A stretch of DNA of 41,116 bases from assembly GCA_043101605.1 (NCBI GenBank), contig JBICIG010000092.1, positions 1 through 41,116 on the forward strand, given 5' to 3'. The DNA comes from JBICIG01 sp043101605 (GTDB lineage Bacteria > Planctomycetota > Phycisphaerae > Phycisphaerales > UBA1924). Position numbers and translations under genes: made by a program. Positions 24,200-32,187 of the stretch are shown piece by piece. The number at the start of each line of letters is the position of its first letter. The stretch's first letter is position 1. The notes under the pieces are model-generated. The model searched no databases and had not been told where the DNA came from. It saw nothing but the letters and a program-made list of their open reading frames with translations.

Positions 24200-25252
24200 C
24201 TAGGGGACCCGCCCGGGGGATTCCGCGATCGGCGCGTCCTCCCAGAATCGCCACGCCCGCGGGTCGTCGAGGGCCTCATCGGGCACCAGGGCCGAGCGCA
24301 CGGCACGGGCGAGCCGGTCCAACCCCTCGCCCCGCAGCGCACTGACCGACAGGGAGCCCCGGGCGGAATTCTCCCCCGTTCGATCGGCCCGCAGCGCTGC
24401 CTCGATCGTCGGCACCCCCGGCGCGGCCCGATCGACCGCCCCGCGCTCGACGCCGCCGACACCGCCCGCCGACGCATCGAAGCACAGGACGATCAGGTCG
24501 GCCCGGGCGAGCAGGGCCCGGGTCAGGTCGGCCGCGGCTTGGTCCGCCTCGTGCGCGCACGGGGCGTCGGGAGCGAGCAGCCCCGGCGTGTCGATCCAGC
24601 GGACCGCGAGCCCGTCGAGTTCGATCGACGCGCCGATGAAGTCGCGCGTCGTCCCCGCGCGGTCGGCGACCCCCGCGACGCTCCGGCCCGCCAGCGCATT
24701 GAGCAGCGACGACTTGCCGATGTTCGCCAGCCCCACCGCCGCGACGGTCGGCGGGTCGATCAACCGCCGCCGAATCGCCTCGCACGATGGATCGGGGCGC
24801 AGCGCCGGATCTCGCTCGGCGTGCCGCCAGCGCTCATGCTGAGCGAGCAGCAGATCGACCGCGCGGGGGCTCGCGGCCCGACCCAGCACTTCGAGCGCGC
24901 GCGCCTCGACCGTCGATCGGGCCTCTGGAAACATCTCCACGCAGTCGGCCTCGCTAAGGCCCGCACCCGCAGGGAGAGGCTCGAAACCGAGATCGTTCAG
25001 TCGGGCGGCGACCGCCGCGACGACCGCCGGTCCGCCGTGGGGCATCAGGCTCGCGGAGCGATCGTCCCAGCGCGCGACGATCCCGCGATCGACTCCAAAC
25101 AGATCGCAGAGCACGCACCGTCCGACCGGGGCCGCCGCGAGCCCGGCGAGGTCGAACGCCCGTTCAAGATCGTCGGCGTCGGCGGCGAGAAGTTCGAAGA
25201 TCGCCACGCCCGCGGGAACGCCCGGACGCGTCGCGAGGGACCACCGGGCCAT
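24200..25252 (-). CDS. MnmE/TrmE-like GTPase, shortened and divergent
   Basis: 350 residues against about 450 for MnmE. The N-terminal part is a reduced TrmE-N-like domain that still has PHGGPAVVAAVAARLNDLGF. The inserted G domain shows G1 GLANIGKSSLLNAL (K180), G2 AGTTRDFIG, G3 WIDTPGLL and G5 SVSALRGEG. The G4 motif, normally N/TKxD, reads LRAD (residues 287-290), so guanine recognition may be altered. The C-terminus stops at ESPGRVP and lacks the C(I/L)GK catalytic cysteine required for tRNA U34 modification. It is therefore probably not a functional MnmE but a planctomycete-type paralogue. The ATG at 25252 shares one base with the coaX stop. Confidence 0.8.
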   Translation of the reverse strand: MARWSLATRPGVPAGVAIFELLAADADDLERAFDLAGLAAAPVGRCVLCDLFGVDRGIVARWDDRSASLMPHGGPAVVAAVAARLNDLGFEPLPAGAGLSEADCVEMFPEARSTVEARALEVLGRAASPRAVDLLLAQHERWRHAERDPALRPDPSCEAIRRRLIDPPTVAAVGLANIGKSSLLNALAGRSVAGVADRAGTTRDFIGASIELDGLAVRWIDTPGLLAPDAPCAHEADQAAADLTRALLARADLIVLCFDASAGGVGGVERGAVDRAAPGVPTIEAALRADRTGENSARGSLSVSALRGEGLDRLARAVRSALVPDEALDDPRAWRFWEDAPIAESPGRVP

Positions 25253-26046
25253 CACTCGTCGTCCGCGGGGAGCAGGGCGTGCGCGCAGACCGCGTGGATG
25301 CCCATGAGCTGGAGGTCCGGCACGATGTGCTCGACGATCTCGTCGTGCTCGAAGAGCAGCGGCGCATCCCCGCCGGTCGCGACGATCTGCGGGTACCCGC
25401 CGAAGAACTCCGCGTAACGCTGGACGAGGCGGTGCACGGCTCCCACGACCGCCGACGCGACGCCGAGGCGCATGGCGCCGGGCGTGTCCTTGCCGAAGGT
25501 CGGCAGGTCGAGTTTCTCCATCCCGAGCGCGACCTCGGGCAGGGCGCTGGTGTGCTCGTGGAGCGCTTGGAGCATCATGCGGGCGCCGGGGAGGATCGCC
25601 CCGCCGTGGAAGACCCCCTCGCCGTCGACGAAGTCGACGGTGACGGCGGTGCCGGCGTCGACGACCACGCACGCCTGCTGGGCCTTGGAATACGCGCCCA
25701 GGGCCGTGACGAGACGATCGACGCCGACGGTTGTCGGATCGTCGAGCGTGTGGCGGACGGGGATGGGCAGGTCGCGCCCGACGCGGTAGAGCCGGTCGGC
25801 GTGCCCCCGCTTTGCGAGGTGGTCCTCGATCGCGTCGGCGACGGGAGCGTTGACGCTGGCGATGACGACGATCGCGTCGTCTCCCCCCGCGGAGACCAGA
25901 TCGGCCGCGACCCGGGCCGGGTCGGCGTTGTCGATCGAGTGCGGGTGGTGCAGCGACGCCCCCTCGAACCGCCCGAACCGGGTGCGCGAGTTGCCCACGG
26001 CGACGGCGACAATCGGAGGCGGCGACGATTCGGTCGGATCGGGCAT
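25252..26046 (-). CDS. coaX: Type III pantothenate kinase
   Basis: First step of coenzyme A synthesis from pantothenate; ASKHA fold. 264 residues fit the family. Motifs: an N-terminal phosphate loop variant VAVAVGNSRTRFGRF (usual DxGNT), TVGVDRLVTALGAY (pantothenate-binding GxDR), VVDAGTAVTVDFVDGEGVFH and HGGAILPGARMMLQAL, then VATGGDAPLL. The first loop has A-V-G-N-S rather than D-x-G-N-T, so the Asp is shifted or lost, a deviation worth noting. The ATG at 26046 is the first gene of a five-gene minus-strand operon; TAGCAT lies 5 nt upstream. Confidence 0.9.
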   Translation of the reverse strand: MPDPTESSPPPIVAVAVGNSRTRFGRFEGASLHHPHSIDNADPARVAADLVSAGGDDAIVVIASVNAPVADAIEDHLAKRGHADRLYRVGRDLPIPVRHTLDDPTTVGVDRLVTALGAYSKAQQACVVVDAGTAVTVDFVDGEGVFHGGAILPGARMMLQALHEHTSALPEVALGMEKLDLPTFGKDTPGAMRLGVASAVVGAVHRLVQRYAEFFGGYPQIVATGGDAPLLFEHDEIVEHIVPDLQLMGIHAVCAHALLPADDE

Positions 26047-26051
26047 CGGCA

Positions 26052-26057
26052 ATGCTA
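26052..26057 (-). promoter_or_regulatory. -10 hexamer for coaX operon, leaderless-type
   Basis: TAGCAT on the minus strand, 5 nt before the coaX ATG. It is divergent from TAATCT at 26107-26112. Confidence 0.4.
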
Positions 26058-26106
26058 GGGGGTGCGCCAACGGCCCAGGCGGGCGGCTCGGAGGGGCGGA
26101 TGTGCC

Positions 26107-26112
26107 TAATCT
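26107..26112 (+). promoter_or_regulatory. -10 hexamer, leaderless-type
   Basis: TAATCT ends 6 nt before the ATG at 26119, with no ribosome binding site in between. Confidence 0.45.
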
Positions 26113-26118
26113 GAGCGC

Positions 26119-27150
26119 ATGGCGCGGTGTGAAGTCGATCCCGGGATCAAACGAGTGCAGGTCGGGGGCATGAGCTTCCCGCTCGGGGTCTACCCCATCG
26201 AGCACGCCGAGCCGCGAGCGGGGTATTCGGTCACTTTCGAGGCCGCCGACTCGGGCGAGGAGCCCGGCGAGTGGGAGGAATGGCCCGACCGGTACGCGTT
26301 CGAGGTGGTGGTGCCGGCCGAACGGCTGCGCCCGCTGGTGCGCTCGCTGACGGGGCTGCTCCCGCCACGGGTCTACCCGATTCTGGATTTTCTGGGGCAC
26401 GACGCGTACCGCGAGATCGACCCGTACATCGCGTACGACCTGGTCGGGCTCGACCGTTTCCTCGACGGGCTGCAGTTCGCCGACGCGTTCCTCTATGAGG
26501 ACGGGCTCTGCGGCTTCGGGGCGATGTGCGACGATCCGTTCGTCTACTTCTTCGTGGACGAGCACAAGATCCTCACCGTGCGCATCCCCGCCGACCACCG
26601 CGAGCGGGCCGAGCGGGTGCTCAAGGCGTTCGATCTCGAGGAGATCGACGAGCCCGCGGGGGCCGACTCGGCCGCCCACGAGCACCGGACCGTCCTGCTG
26701 GCGCCCGATGACCGCCCGGAACTGCTCAACGCCGACGAGGTGGTCGAGCGGCTGCGGGATGAGTGGGCGCTGACGCTGAACATCGACCCGGAGGACAACG
26801 CCGACGAGGAAGGGAACCCGCTGGGGCTGACGCCGTGGCGCTGCGTGCTCCGGCTGGCGATCGAGAAGCAGCGCGAGCCCGTGTATGTCGAGGTGCTGCT
26901 CTGGGCGTCGTGCTACCGCGTGGCCGAAGACGCGTCGGAACCGGCGGCGATCCGTGCGGCGGGAGTGGATGACGAACTGATCGAGGATGTTTTTCCGGCG
27001 GCGATGGACCGGCTGCTGCCCGAGGATCTGGGGAAATTCCTGACCGCCAGCGGGAAAGACAGCCCGCGGGCGGGGGAGCGATCCGGGACCGCCCGGTCCA
27101 TCAAGCCCGGTTCGGATGGGGCGGTGCTCTCGGCCCGCGTCCTCGCTTGA
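26119..27150 (+). CDS. Hypothetical acidic protein, unknown function
   Basis: 343 residues, very acidic (many Asp/Glu), with no signal peptide or transmembrane segment. I recognise no family. Visible features are VYPILDFLGHDAYREIDPYI, FLYEDGLCGFGAMCDDPFVY followed by FFVDEHKILTVRIPADHRER, a (D/E)NADEVVERL segment, and a C-terminal Ser/Arg-rich, probably disordered tail from about residue 305. The regular alternation of strands and helices suggests a compact alpha/beta fold. The ATG at 26119 has no Shine-Dalgarno but TAATCT 6 nt before it; the ATG at 26170 is an alternative. It is divergent from coaX and isolated from the secretin gene downstream. Confidence 0.75.
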   Translation: MARCEVDPGIKRVQVGGMSFPLGVYPIEHAEPRAGYSVTFEAADSGEEPGEWEEWPDRYAFEVVVPAERLRPLVRSLTGLLPPRVYPILDFLGHDAYREIDPYIAYDLVGLDRFLDGLQFADAFLYEDGLCGFGAMCDDPFVYFFVDEHKILTVRIPADHRERAERVLKAFDLEEIDEPAGADSAAHEHRTVLLAPDDRPELLNADEVVERLRDEWALTLNIDPEDNADEEGNPLGLTPWRCVLRLAIEKQREPVYVEVLLWASCYRVAEDASEPAAIRAAGVDDELIEDVFPAAMDRLLPEDLGKFLTASGKDSPRAGERSGTARSIKPGSDGAVLSARVLA

Positions 27151-27413
27151 GCCCGCGTGCTGACCTGGCACCCCGGCAGCGGTGGCGGACGGCCGGCGCT
27201 GGATCGGGCGGCGGTCGCGTGGGATTCGGGTTGCTTTCGGCAGAGGGCGGGGCCGATGGCGTGCGGGGGCGTGCATTCTGGGAGGCGCGGGAACCGCTCG
27301 GGCTGGGGGGAGTATCACGAATCTGTCCGGGTCGGCGTGTCACGCCGCCGTCGAGATTCTCGGGTTCGTCCGTCGGGCGCTCCGGTCGGGGCCGGCGAAC
27401 ACCGGATCGGCGG
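27151..27413. other. Non-coding stretch upstream of the secretin gene
   Basis: No gene supported; open frames here are short and compositionally random. No terminator with a T run was found for the upstream gene. A promoter begins at 27414. Confidence 0.4.
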
Positions 27414-27442
27414 TTGCGTGGTTCGTTGGCGCGGAGTATCTT
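27414..27442 (+). promoter_or_regulatory. Promoter for the secretin gene
   Basis: TTGCGT (27414-27419) and TATCTT (27437-27442), spacer 17 bp. The leader to the ATG at 27698 would be about 250 nt and contains GC-rich inverted repeats around 27495-27560. Confidence 0.5.
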
Positions 27443-27697
27443 CCCGGCCTACCCCTCGACCCGCTGGAAACACGGATCGAAGGCGGGAAGATGCAGGGCT
27501 CCGGATCCGCTCCGGGGCCACTGGTGATCCTCGGGCGGAGCGGGCTCCGCGCCGGGGTGTTCCTTGGGGCGGTTCCTTGGGCTTGTAATCAAGAGGACAG
27601 GTATCCCTCTCAACGGCGACGCCTCGCCGACGCTCCCCGACTCGCAACTTTGCTCAGGAGCGGGGATTGAGCAGCGGATCCCGCGTTGGAGACCGGC

Positions 27698-30600
27698 ATG
27701 GCACAGCGTACGAATCGTTCGGTCCGAACCCTGCTGGCTGCCGCGGCAGTGTTCGCCGTCGGGCCGATCGGGATCGCTGCGGCTCAGAGCATTGAGCCGA
27801 CGAGTCAGCCCCTCGCCGCCGACGCTCCCGCGTCGGAGCGGCTCGAGCGGGTGTCCCAGATCGTCGATTCCCGTCCCGTCGAGGCCCGGGCCGAGTTGCT
27901 CGACCTCATGGACGGCGCCGGATCGGCCCTGTCGGACCGCGAGCGGACCCGGGGCTTCGACCTCCTGCTCCGCGCCAACCGGACGATCCAGACCCTCTCG
28001 CCGACCGAGCTGAGCCTGCAGAAGGCCGAACTGGCGGTCCGGACCAGCGACCTCGTGACCGCCCAGCAGCACGCGTCGGCCGTCGCCGGCACGCCGGGGC
28101 TGGACCGGGCGACCCAGCAGCGGGCCGATCGGCTGGTGGACCTGATCGCCGCCAGGCAGGCGCAGCTCCGCCCGATGCTCGACGCGAAGCTCGCGTCGGC
28201 GCGTGATTCCTACATGGCCGGGGATCTCGCCTCGACGCGCGAGTCGCTCAAGTGGATCAGCCGGAGCGGGCTGGCGCTCGATGATCGCCAGTCGATGATC
28301 GTCGAGACGCTGCAGATGCGGGTGGTCAGCGCCCAGCTCGGCGGGGATCTCGAGACGGTCAACCTCGGCGCGGTGCAGCCGGGCGTGGTGCGGACCCAAG
28401 GCGAGGGATCCCAGCCCGCCAGCCAGCCGGCCGACCAGCCCAGCGATCAACCCCCCGCGGCCGACGAGCCCACCAGCGACCAGCCCGACCTGATCGCCGA
28501 CGCGGCCCGGCGCGAAGCGCTCCGCGAACTGGCGGCGGCGCAGGCGGCGTACAACGAGCGTCTCTACGGCGACGCGCTGGCCCGCTTCGAGAACCTCAAG
28601 CGGAACTACGCCGGCTCGCTGACGACCGAGGAAATCGTCGACATCGACGAGTCGATCGCCGACCTGCGGCTGCTCGCGGGCGAGGAGCCCCCGCCCGGCG
28701 CCGGGCTCGACGAGGTCATCCGGTCGCGCGAAGTGGTGCGGCAGGAGGCCCGGGTCGAGTACGACAACCTGATGGCCGAGGCCCAGCGCCTGCTCGACAC
28801 CGGCGACATCGACACCGCCCGCCAGCGGGCGCTCGAAGCCAAGCTGAAGATGCAGAGCGTGCGCGACTACTTCTCGCCCAGCGAGGTTGAGGAGTATGTC
28901 AACCGGGCCGAGCAGCTCGTCGCACGCGTCGAAGCACGCGAGGAGCAGCTCCGCATCGAGCGCGAGAACGAGGAGGCCCGCCGGCTCGCCCAGCAGGCCC
29001 AGGCCCGCGAGCGTGAGGCGGCCCTCGACCGCCAGCGCCGGATCAACGAGGCGATCCTCCGCGTCCGCGACCTGCAGATGAACCGGCAGTACGAGGAGGC
29101 CCTCGATGTCATCGAGGACCAGATCCTGTTCATCGACCCGAACAACCCCGCGGGCCTGCTGCTGCAGGACATCATCCGCGACACGCTGATCTTCTCGAAC
29201 TACAACCGCTCGCTGCGTGAGCAGAAGTTCAACATCGCCACGCTCGCCGAGCACAACATGGAAGCGACGATCCCGCCGACGACGATCATCGACTTCCCGC
29301 CGGACTGGCCGGCGATCTCGGTGCAGCGCACCATGCCCTCGGGCCTGTCCGACAGCGCCGAGAACCGGGCCGTGCTTGCCAAGATGCAGCAGCAGCGCCT
29401 GCCCGATGTGAACTTCCAGAACAACACCCTCGAGGAGGCGATCGGCTTCCTGGCGGGCGTGACGCAACTGAACATCGACACCGACTGGGACGCGCTCGAG
29501 GCGATCAACATCAGCCGCGACGACACCCTGACGCTCTCGCTCCGCAATGTCACGATCGAGACCGTGCTCAACCGCGTGCTCGAGCGCGTCAGCGAGGCGG
29601 ACTTCGGCGACATCGCCGCGTGGGCCGTGCAGGACGGCGTGCTGGTGATCTCCTCCGACGAGCAGATCCGCAAGAACACCGTCCTCGACATCTACGATGT
29701 CCGCGACCTGGTCGTCGAGGTGCCCGACTACACCGAGGCCCCCACCTTCGACCTCAACTCCATCCTCCAGTCCGGGCAGGGCGGCGGCGGGCAGAGCCCC
29801 TTCCAGGACCAGGGCAACGACGACTCGTTCACCAACCGTGAACCCCTCCAGGACCGCATCGACCGGATGAAGGACATCATCCGCGAGCAGGTCGACTTCG
29901 ACGGGTGGCGCGCCAACGGCGGCGACACCGGGTTCATCCAGGACTGGAACGGTCAGCTCATCATCACCAACACGCCCGCCAACCACCGCGAGATCCGCGG
30001 GCTGCTCTCCAAGCTCCGCGCCGTCCGCGCCATGCAGATCAATGTCGAGACCCGCTTCCTGCTCGTCAGCCAGGACTTCTTCGAGCAGATCGGCTTCGAC
30101 TTCGACATCATCTTCAACGCCGACAGCAACCAGGTTCAGGTCGCCCGCGGCACCGACCCCAACATCCTTCCCGGCGACTTCTTCGACTCGACCGGCCGGT
30201 TCACCCGCACCGTCAACTCCCCCGGCGCCGCGGCTCAGACCACGGTCCCCCCGAGCGAGTTCAGCCCCATCGGCGTCCTGGGCGATACCCTTGGGCTCGC
30301 CGGCGCCCTGATCCCCAACACGGGCATCGCGTCGCAGGTGCTCGGCGGGGCCCCGGCCCTGGGCGTCTCGGGTCAGTTCCTCGACGATGTCCAGGTCGAC
30401 TTCCTCGTGCAGGCGACCCAGGCCGACCGCCGCACCGTCGAACTGACCGCCCCGCGCCTGACCTTCACCAACGGGCAGACCTCGAATGTCTATGTCGCGA
30501 CTCAGGTCGGCTTCGTCTCGGACCTCCAGCCGATCGTCTCGGACTCGGCCGTCGGCTTCGACCCGACGATCGATGTCATCTCCGAGGGTGTGCGTCTGGT

Positions 30601-30856
30601 CGTCGAGGGCACGATCAGCGCCGACCGCCGGTTCGTCACGATGAATGTCGACGCGGCGATCGCCCAGATCGAGGGCTTCGAGTCGCAGCCCGTGACCGCG
30701 GTCGCCGGCGGCGAACTCGTCCAGTCGGCCGACACCCAGTCGTTCATCCAGGTCCCGACCACGACGGTGACGCGCGTCCAGACGACCGTCACCGTCCCCG
30801 ATCAGGGCACCGTCCTGCTGGGCGGGCAGCGCCTGGTGACCGACTACGAGGTCTAG
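27698..30856 (+). CDS. Secretin (GspD/PilQ family), ends at an in-frame TAG inside the secretin domain
   Basis: Outer-membrane channel subunit of a type II secretion or type IV pilus system. 1052 residues before TAG 30854-30856. GGAG lies 6 nt before the ATG. The protein has a signal peptide (LLAAAAVFAVGPIGIAAAQS), a long helical N-region, a Pro/Asp/Gln linker (SQPADQPSDQPPAADEPTSD), a coiled coil rich in RERE around residues 400-460, and an STN/secretin-N like domain (VNFQNNTLEEAIGFLAGVTQ). The secretin domain follows: VETRFLLVSQDFFEQIGFDF, VELTAPRLTFTNGQTSNVYV, EGVRLVVEGTISADRRFVTM and VTVPDQGTVLLGGQRLV. The TAG falls right after TDYEV, exactly before the conserved GVPVLSKIP segment, which continues in the same frame (see 30857-31039). 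The truncated protein would lack the last beta strands of the barrel. Confidence 0.88.
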   Translation: MAQRTNRSVRTLLAAAAVFAVGPIGIAAAQSIEPTSQPLAADAPASERLERVSQIVDSRPVEARAELLDLMDGAGSALSDRERTRGFDLLLRANRTIQTLSPTELSLQKAELAVRTSDLVTAQQHASAVAGTPGLDRATQQRADRLVDLIAARQAQLRPMLDAKLASARDSYMAGDLASTRESLKWISRSGLALDDRQSMIVETLQMRVVSAQLGGDLETVNLGAVQPGVVRTQGEGSQPASQPADQPSDQPPAADEPTSDQPDLIADAARREALRELAAAQAAYNERLYGDALARFENLKRNYAGSLTTEEIVDIDESIADLRLLAGEEPPPGAGLDEVIRSREVVRQEARVEYDNLMAEAQRLLDTGDIDTARQRALEAKLKMQSVRDYFSPSEVEEYVNRAEQLVARVEAREEQLRIERENEEARRLAQQAQAREREAALDRQRRINEAILRVRDLQMNRQYEEALDVIEDQILFIDPNNPAGLLLQDIIRDTLIFSNYNRSLREQKFNIATLAEHNMEATIPPTTIIDFPPDWPAISVQRTMPSGLSDSAENRAVLAKMQQQRLPDVNFQNNTLEEAIGFLAGVTQLNIDTDWDALEAINISRDDTLTLSLRNVTIETVLNRVLERVSEADFGDIAAWAVQDGVLVISSDEQIRKNTVLDIYDVRDLVVEVPDYTEAPTFDLNSILQSGQGGGGQSPFQDQGNDDSFTNREPLQDRIDRMKDIIREQVDFDGWRANGGDTGFIQDWNGQLIITNTPANHREIRGLLSKLRAVRAMQINVETRFLLVSQDFFEQIGFDFDIIFNADSNQVQVARGTDPNILPGDFFDSTGRFTRTVNSPGAAAQTTVPPSEFSPIGVLGDTLGLAGALIPNTGIASQVLGGAPALGVSGQFLDDVQVDFLVQATQADRRTVELTAPRLTFTNGQTSNVYVATQVGFVSDLQPIVSDSAVGFDPTIDVISEGVRLVVEGTISADRRFVTMNVDAAIAQIEGFESQPVTAVAGGELVQSADTQSFIQVPTTTVTRVQTTVTVPDQGTVLLGGQRLVTDYEV

Positions 30857-31039
30857 GCGGGCGTGCCGGTGCTCAGCAAGATCCCGGTCATCAACCGCTT
30901 CTTCACCAACCGGATCACCAGCCGCGACGAGCAGACGCTGCTGATCCTGCTCAAGCCGACCATCCTGATCCAGTCCGAGCAGGAGGAGCGGGCGTTCCCG
31001 GGTCTGATCGATTCGCTGGGCGCCGGGCTGGGCGGCTGA
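30857..31039 (+). pseudogene. In-frame continuation of the secretin beyond the amber codon
   Basis: Sixty codons in the same frame after TAG, ending at TGA 31037-31039. They encode the canonical secretin C-terminal block: AGVPVLSKIPVINRFFTNR, then DEQTLLILLKPTILIQ and the closing SLGAGLGG. In homologues a Glu commonly occupies the position before AGVP, so the simplest reading is GAG changed to TAG. A GTG at 30863 could restart translation, but no ribosome binding site precedes it. It could be a true mutation, a sequencing or assembly error, or stop-codon readthrough. Confidence 0.85.
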
Positions 31040-31070
31040 TCGCCCCGCTCGAATCCGCGTGAACCGCACG

Positions 31071-31104
31071 CCGGCGGGTCCCTCGGGGCCCGCCGGTTTC
31101 TTTT
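31071..31104 (+). terminator. Rho-independent terminator after the secretin gene
   Basis: CCGGCGGG (31071-31078) pairs with CCCGCCGG (31089-31096), extended by an inner TCCC/GGGG, and is followed by TTTCTTTT. Confidence 0.9.
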
Positions 31105-31148
31105 GGTCGCCGCCGCGAACACCCGGCTCGCTCCGCGGGCAAAGCGCG

Positions 31149-31154
31149 TATTAT
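31149..31154 (+). promoter_or_regulatory. -10 hexamer for the STAS/RsbW pair
   Basis: TATTAT, 38 nt before the ATG at 31193. No good -35 is visible. Confidence 0.35.
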
Positions 31155-31192
31155 GCAGCCGGTTCAAGGCGGAACCCGAGGAGATGCGCGTG

Positions 31193-31552
31193 ATGGAAAC
31201 CGGAAGCTCGAGACTCCGAGTCGCCCGCGAGAACGGGATCACCTCCATCGAGTTCATCGATCGGAACATCCTCGACGAGGCGAACATCCAGCAGATCGGC
31301 GAGGAGCTGAGCGACATCATCGACGCAGAGCCCAACCCCAAACTGCTCATCAGCTTCGCGGGGGTCGATCACCTCTCCTCGGCCGCCCTGGGCACCCTGA
31401 TCACCGTCAACAACAAGATCCGCAACCGCGGCGGGCAGCTCCGCCTGAGCGATATCGACCCCCAGATCTACGAGGTCTTCGTGATCACGCGCCTCAACCG
31501 GCTCTTCAGCATCCACGAGACCGCCGACGAGGCCCGCGCCAGCTTCGACTAA
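31193..31552 (+). CDS. STAS-domain anti-sigma factor antagonist
   Basis: A 119-residue SpoIIAA/RsbV-like protein. It has the STAS pattern of strands and helices (ENGITSIEFIDRNILDEANI, LLISFAGVDHLSSAALGTLI) with the phosphorylatable Ser in DHLSSAALG. The phosphorylation state would control binding to an RsbW-like kinase, probably the product of the next gene, 32 nt downstream. GAGGAG (31178-31183) favours the ATG at 31193 (9 nt) over the ATG at 31184, which touches the site. Which output it controls (a sigma factor or a secretion component) cannot be told; no sigma gene is adjacent. Confidence 0.88.
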   Translation: METGSSRLRVARENGITSIEFIDRNILDEANIQQIGEELSDIIDAEPNPKLLISFAGVDHLSSAALGTLITVNNKIRNRGGQLRLSDIDPQIYEVFVITRLNRLFSIHETADEARASFD

Positions 31553-31584
31553 CCCTCGCGGGCCCACGCGGAGGCGGCCGCCCG

Positions 31585-32037
31585 ATGCCGAACCAGCCCC
31601 CCAGCCACGACGCGCCGTCCCATCGCGCCGAGTTCGAGTTGTCGAACGACCCCCGGGCCGTCCGCGAGCGGGCCGAGCAGCTCATCGAGCACGCCGAGCG
31701 CGCGGGCTACGCCAAGGCCGCCCGCTTCGCCGTCCGTCTGGCGTTCGAGGAAGCCGTCACCAACGCCTTTCGCCACGGGCACCGCGAGCTGCCCGAATCC
31801 GCCACCGTGCGCGTCGAGATCGAGATCTCGCCCGAGGCGATCCGCCTGACCGTCGAGGACCAGGGCCCGGGCTTCGAGCCGGGCGAGGTGCCCGACCCCA
31901 CGCTGGCCGAGAACCTCTCCAAGCCCTTCGGCCGCGGGCTCATGCTCATCCGGGCCTACATGACCCGCGTGCGCTACAACGAGCGTGGCAACCGGGTCGA
32001 GATGGAGTACCGCCCACAGCCGGGCGGGGCGACCTGA
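31585..32037 (+). CDS. RsbW/SpoIIAB-like anti-sigma kinase (HATPase_c)
   Basis: A 150-residue GHKL ATPase. The N box is VRLAFEEAVTNAFRHGH, the G1 box TVEDQGPGFEPGEV and the G2 box GRGLMLIRAYMTRVRYNERG. It pairs with the STAS protein just upstream as a partner-switching module: the kinase phosphorylates and is sequestered by its antagonist. GGAGG lies 10 nt before the ATG at 31585. Such kinases bind a sigma factor or another target; the target is not identified here. Confidence 0.88.
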   Translation: MPNQPPSHDAPSHRAEFELSNDPRAVRERAEQLIEHAERAGYAKAARFAVRLAFEEAVTNAFRHGHRELPESATVRVEIEISPEAIRLTVEDQGPGFEPGEVPDPTLAENLSKPFGRGLMLIRAYMTRVRYNERGNRVEMEYRPQPGGAT

Positions 32038-32187
32038 CCCTCCCCTGAACCCCCCCAGAGCCCCACAAGTCCGCCGGATCTGCCGACGACTCGCGGGGGC
32101 GGCCGGGGTCTGGCCTGAATCCCCCTCCCGCGTCGGACGAATCCCTCTGGAATCGGCCAAGAACGGCCCGATTCGCGTCGGCGGCGG

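Noticed and set aside
24200..25252. Naming the GTPase mnmE
   Set aside because: No C-terminal CxGK cysteine, degenerate G4 and reduced length; only 'MnmE-like' is supported.
27580..27625. A tRNA-like anticodon arm (CTTGTAATCAAG) upstream of the secretin
   Set aside because: The flanking sequence gives no acceptor stem, D arm or TTCGA T-loop. It is only a short hairpin.
30840..30870. A frameshift as the cause of the secretin interruption
   Set aside because: The downstream conserved residues are in the same frame as the upstream ones, so a single substitution making TAG suffices.
27449..31069. A 1206-residue open frame on the minus strand opposite the secretin
   Set aside because: It is a shadow of the high-GC third-position bias of the secretin gene. 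Its translation is Leu/Gly/Asp/Arg-rich without domains, whereas the plus strand has a signal peptide and clear secretin motifs.
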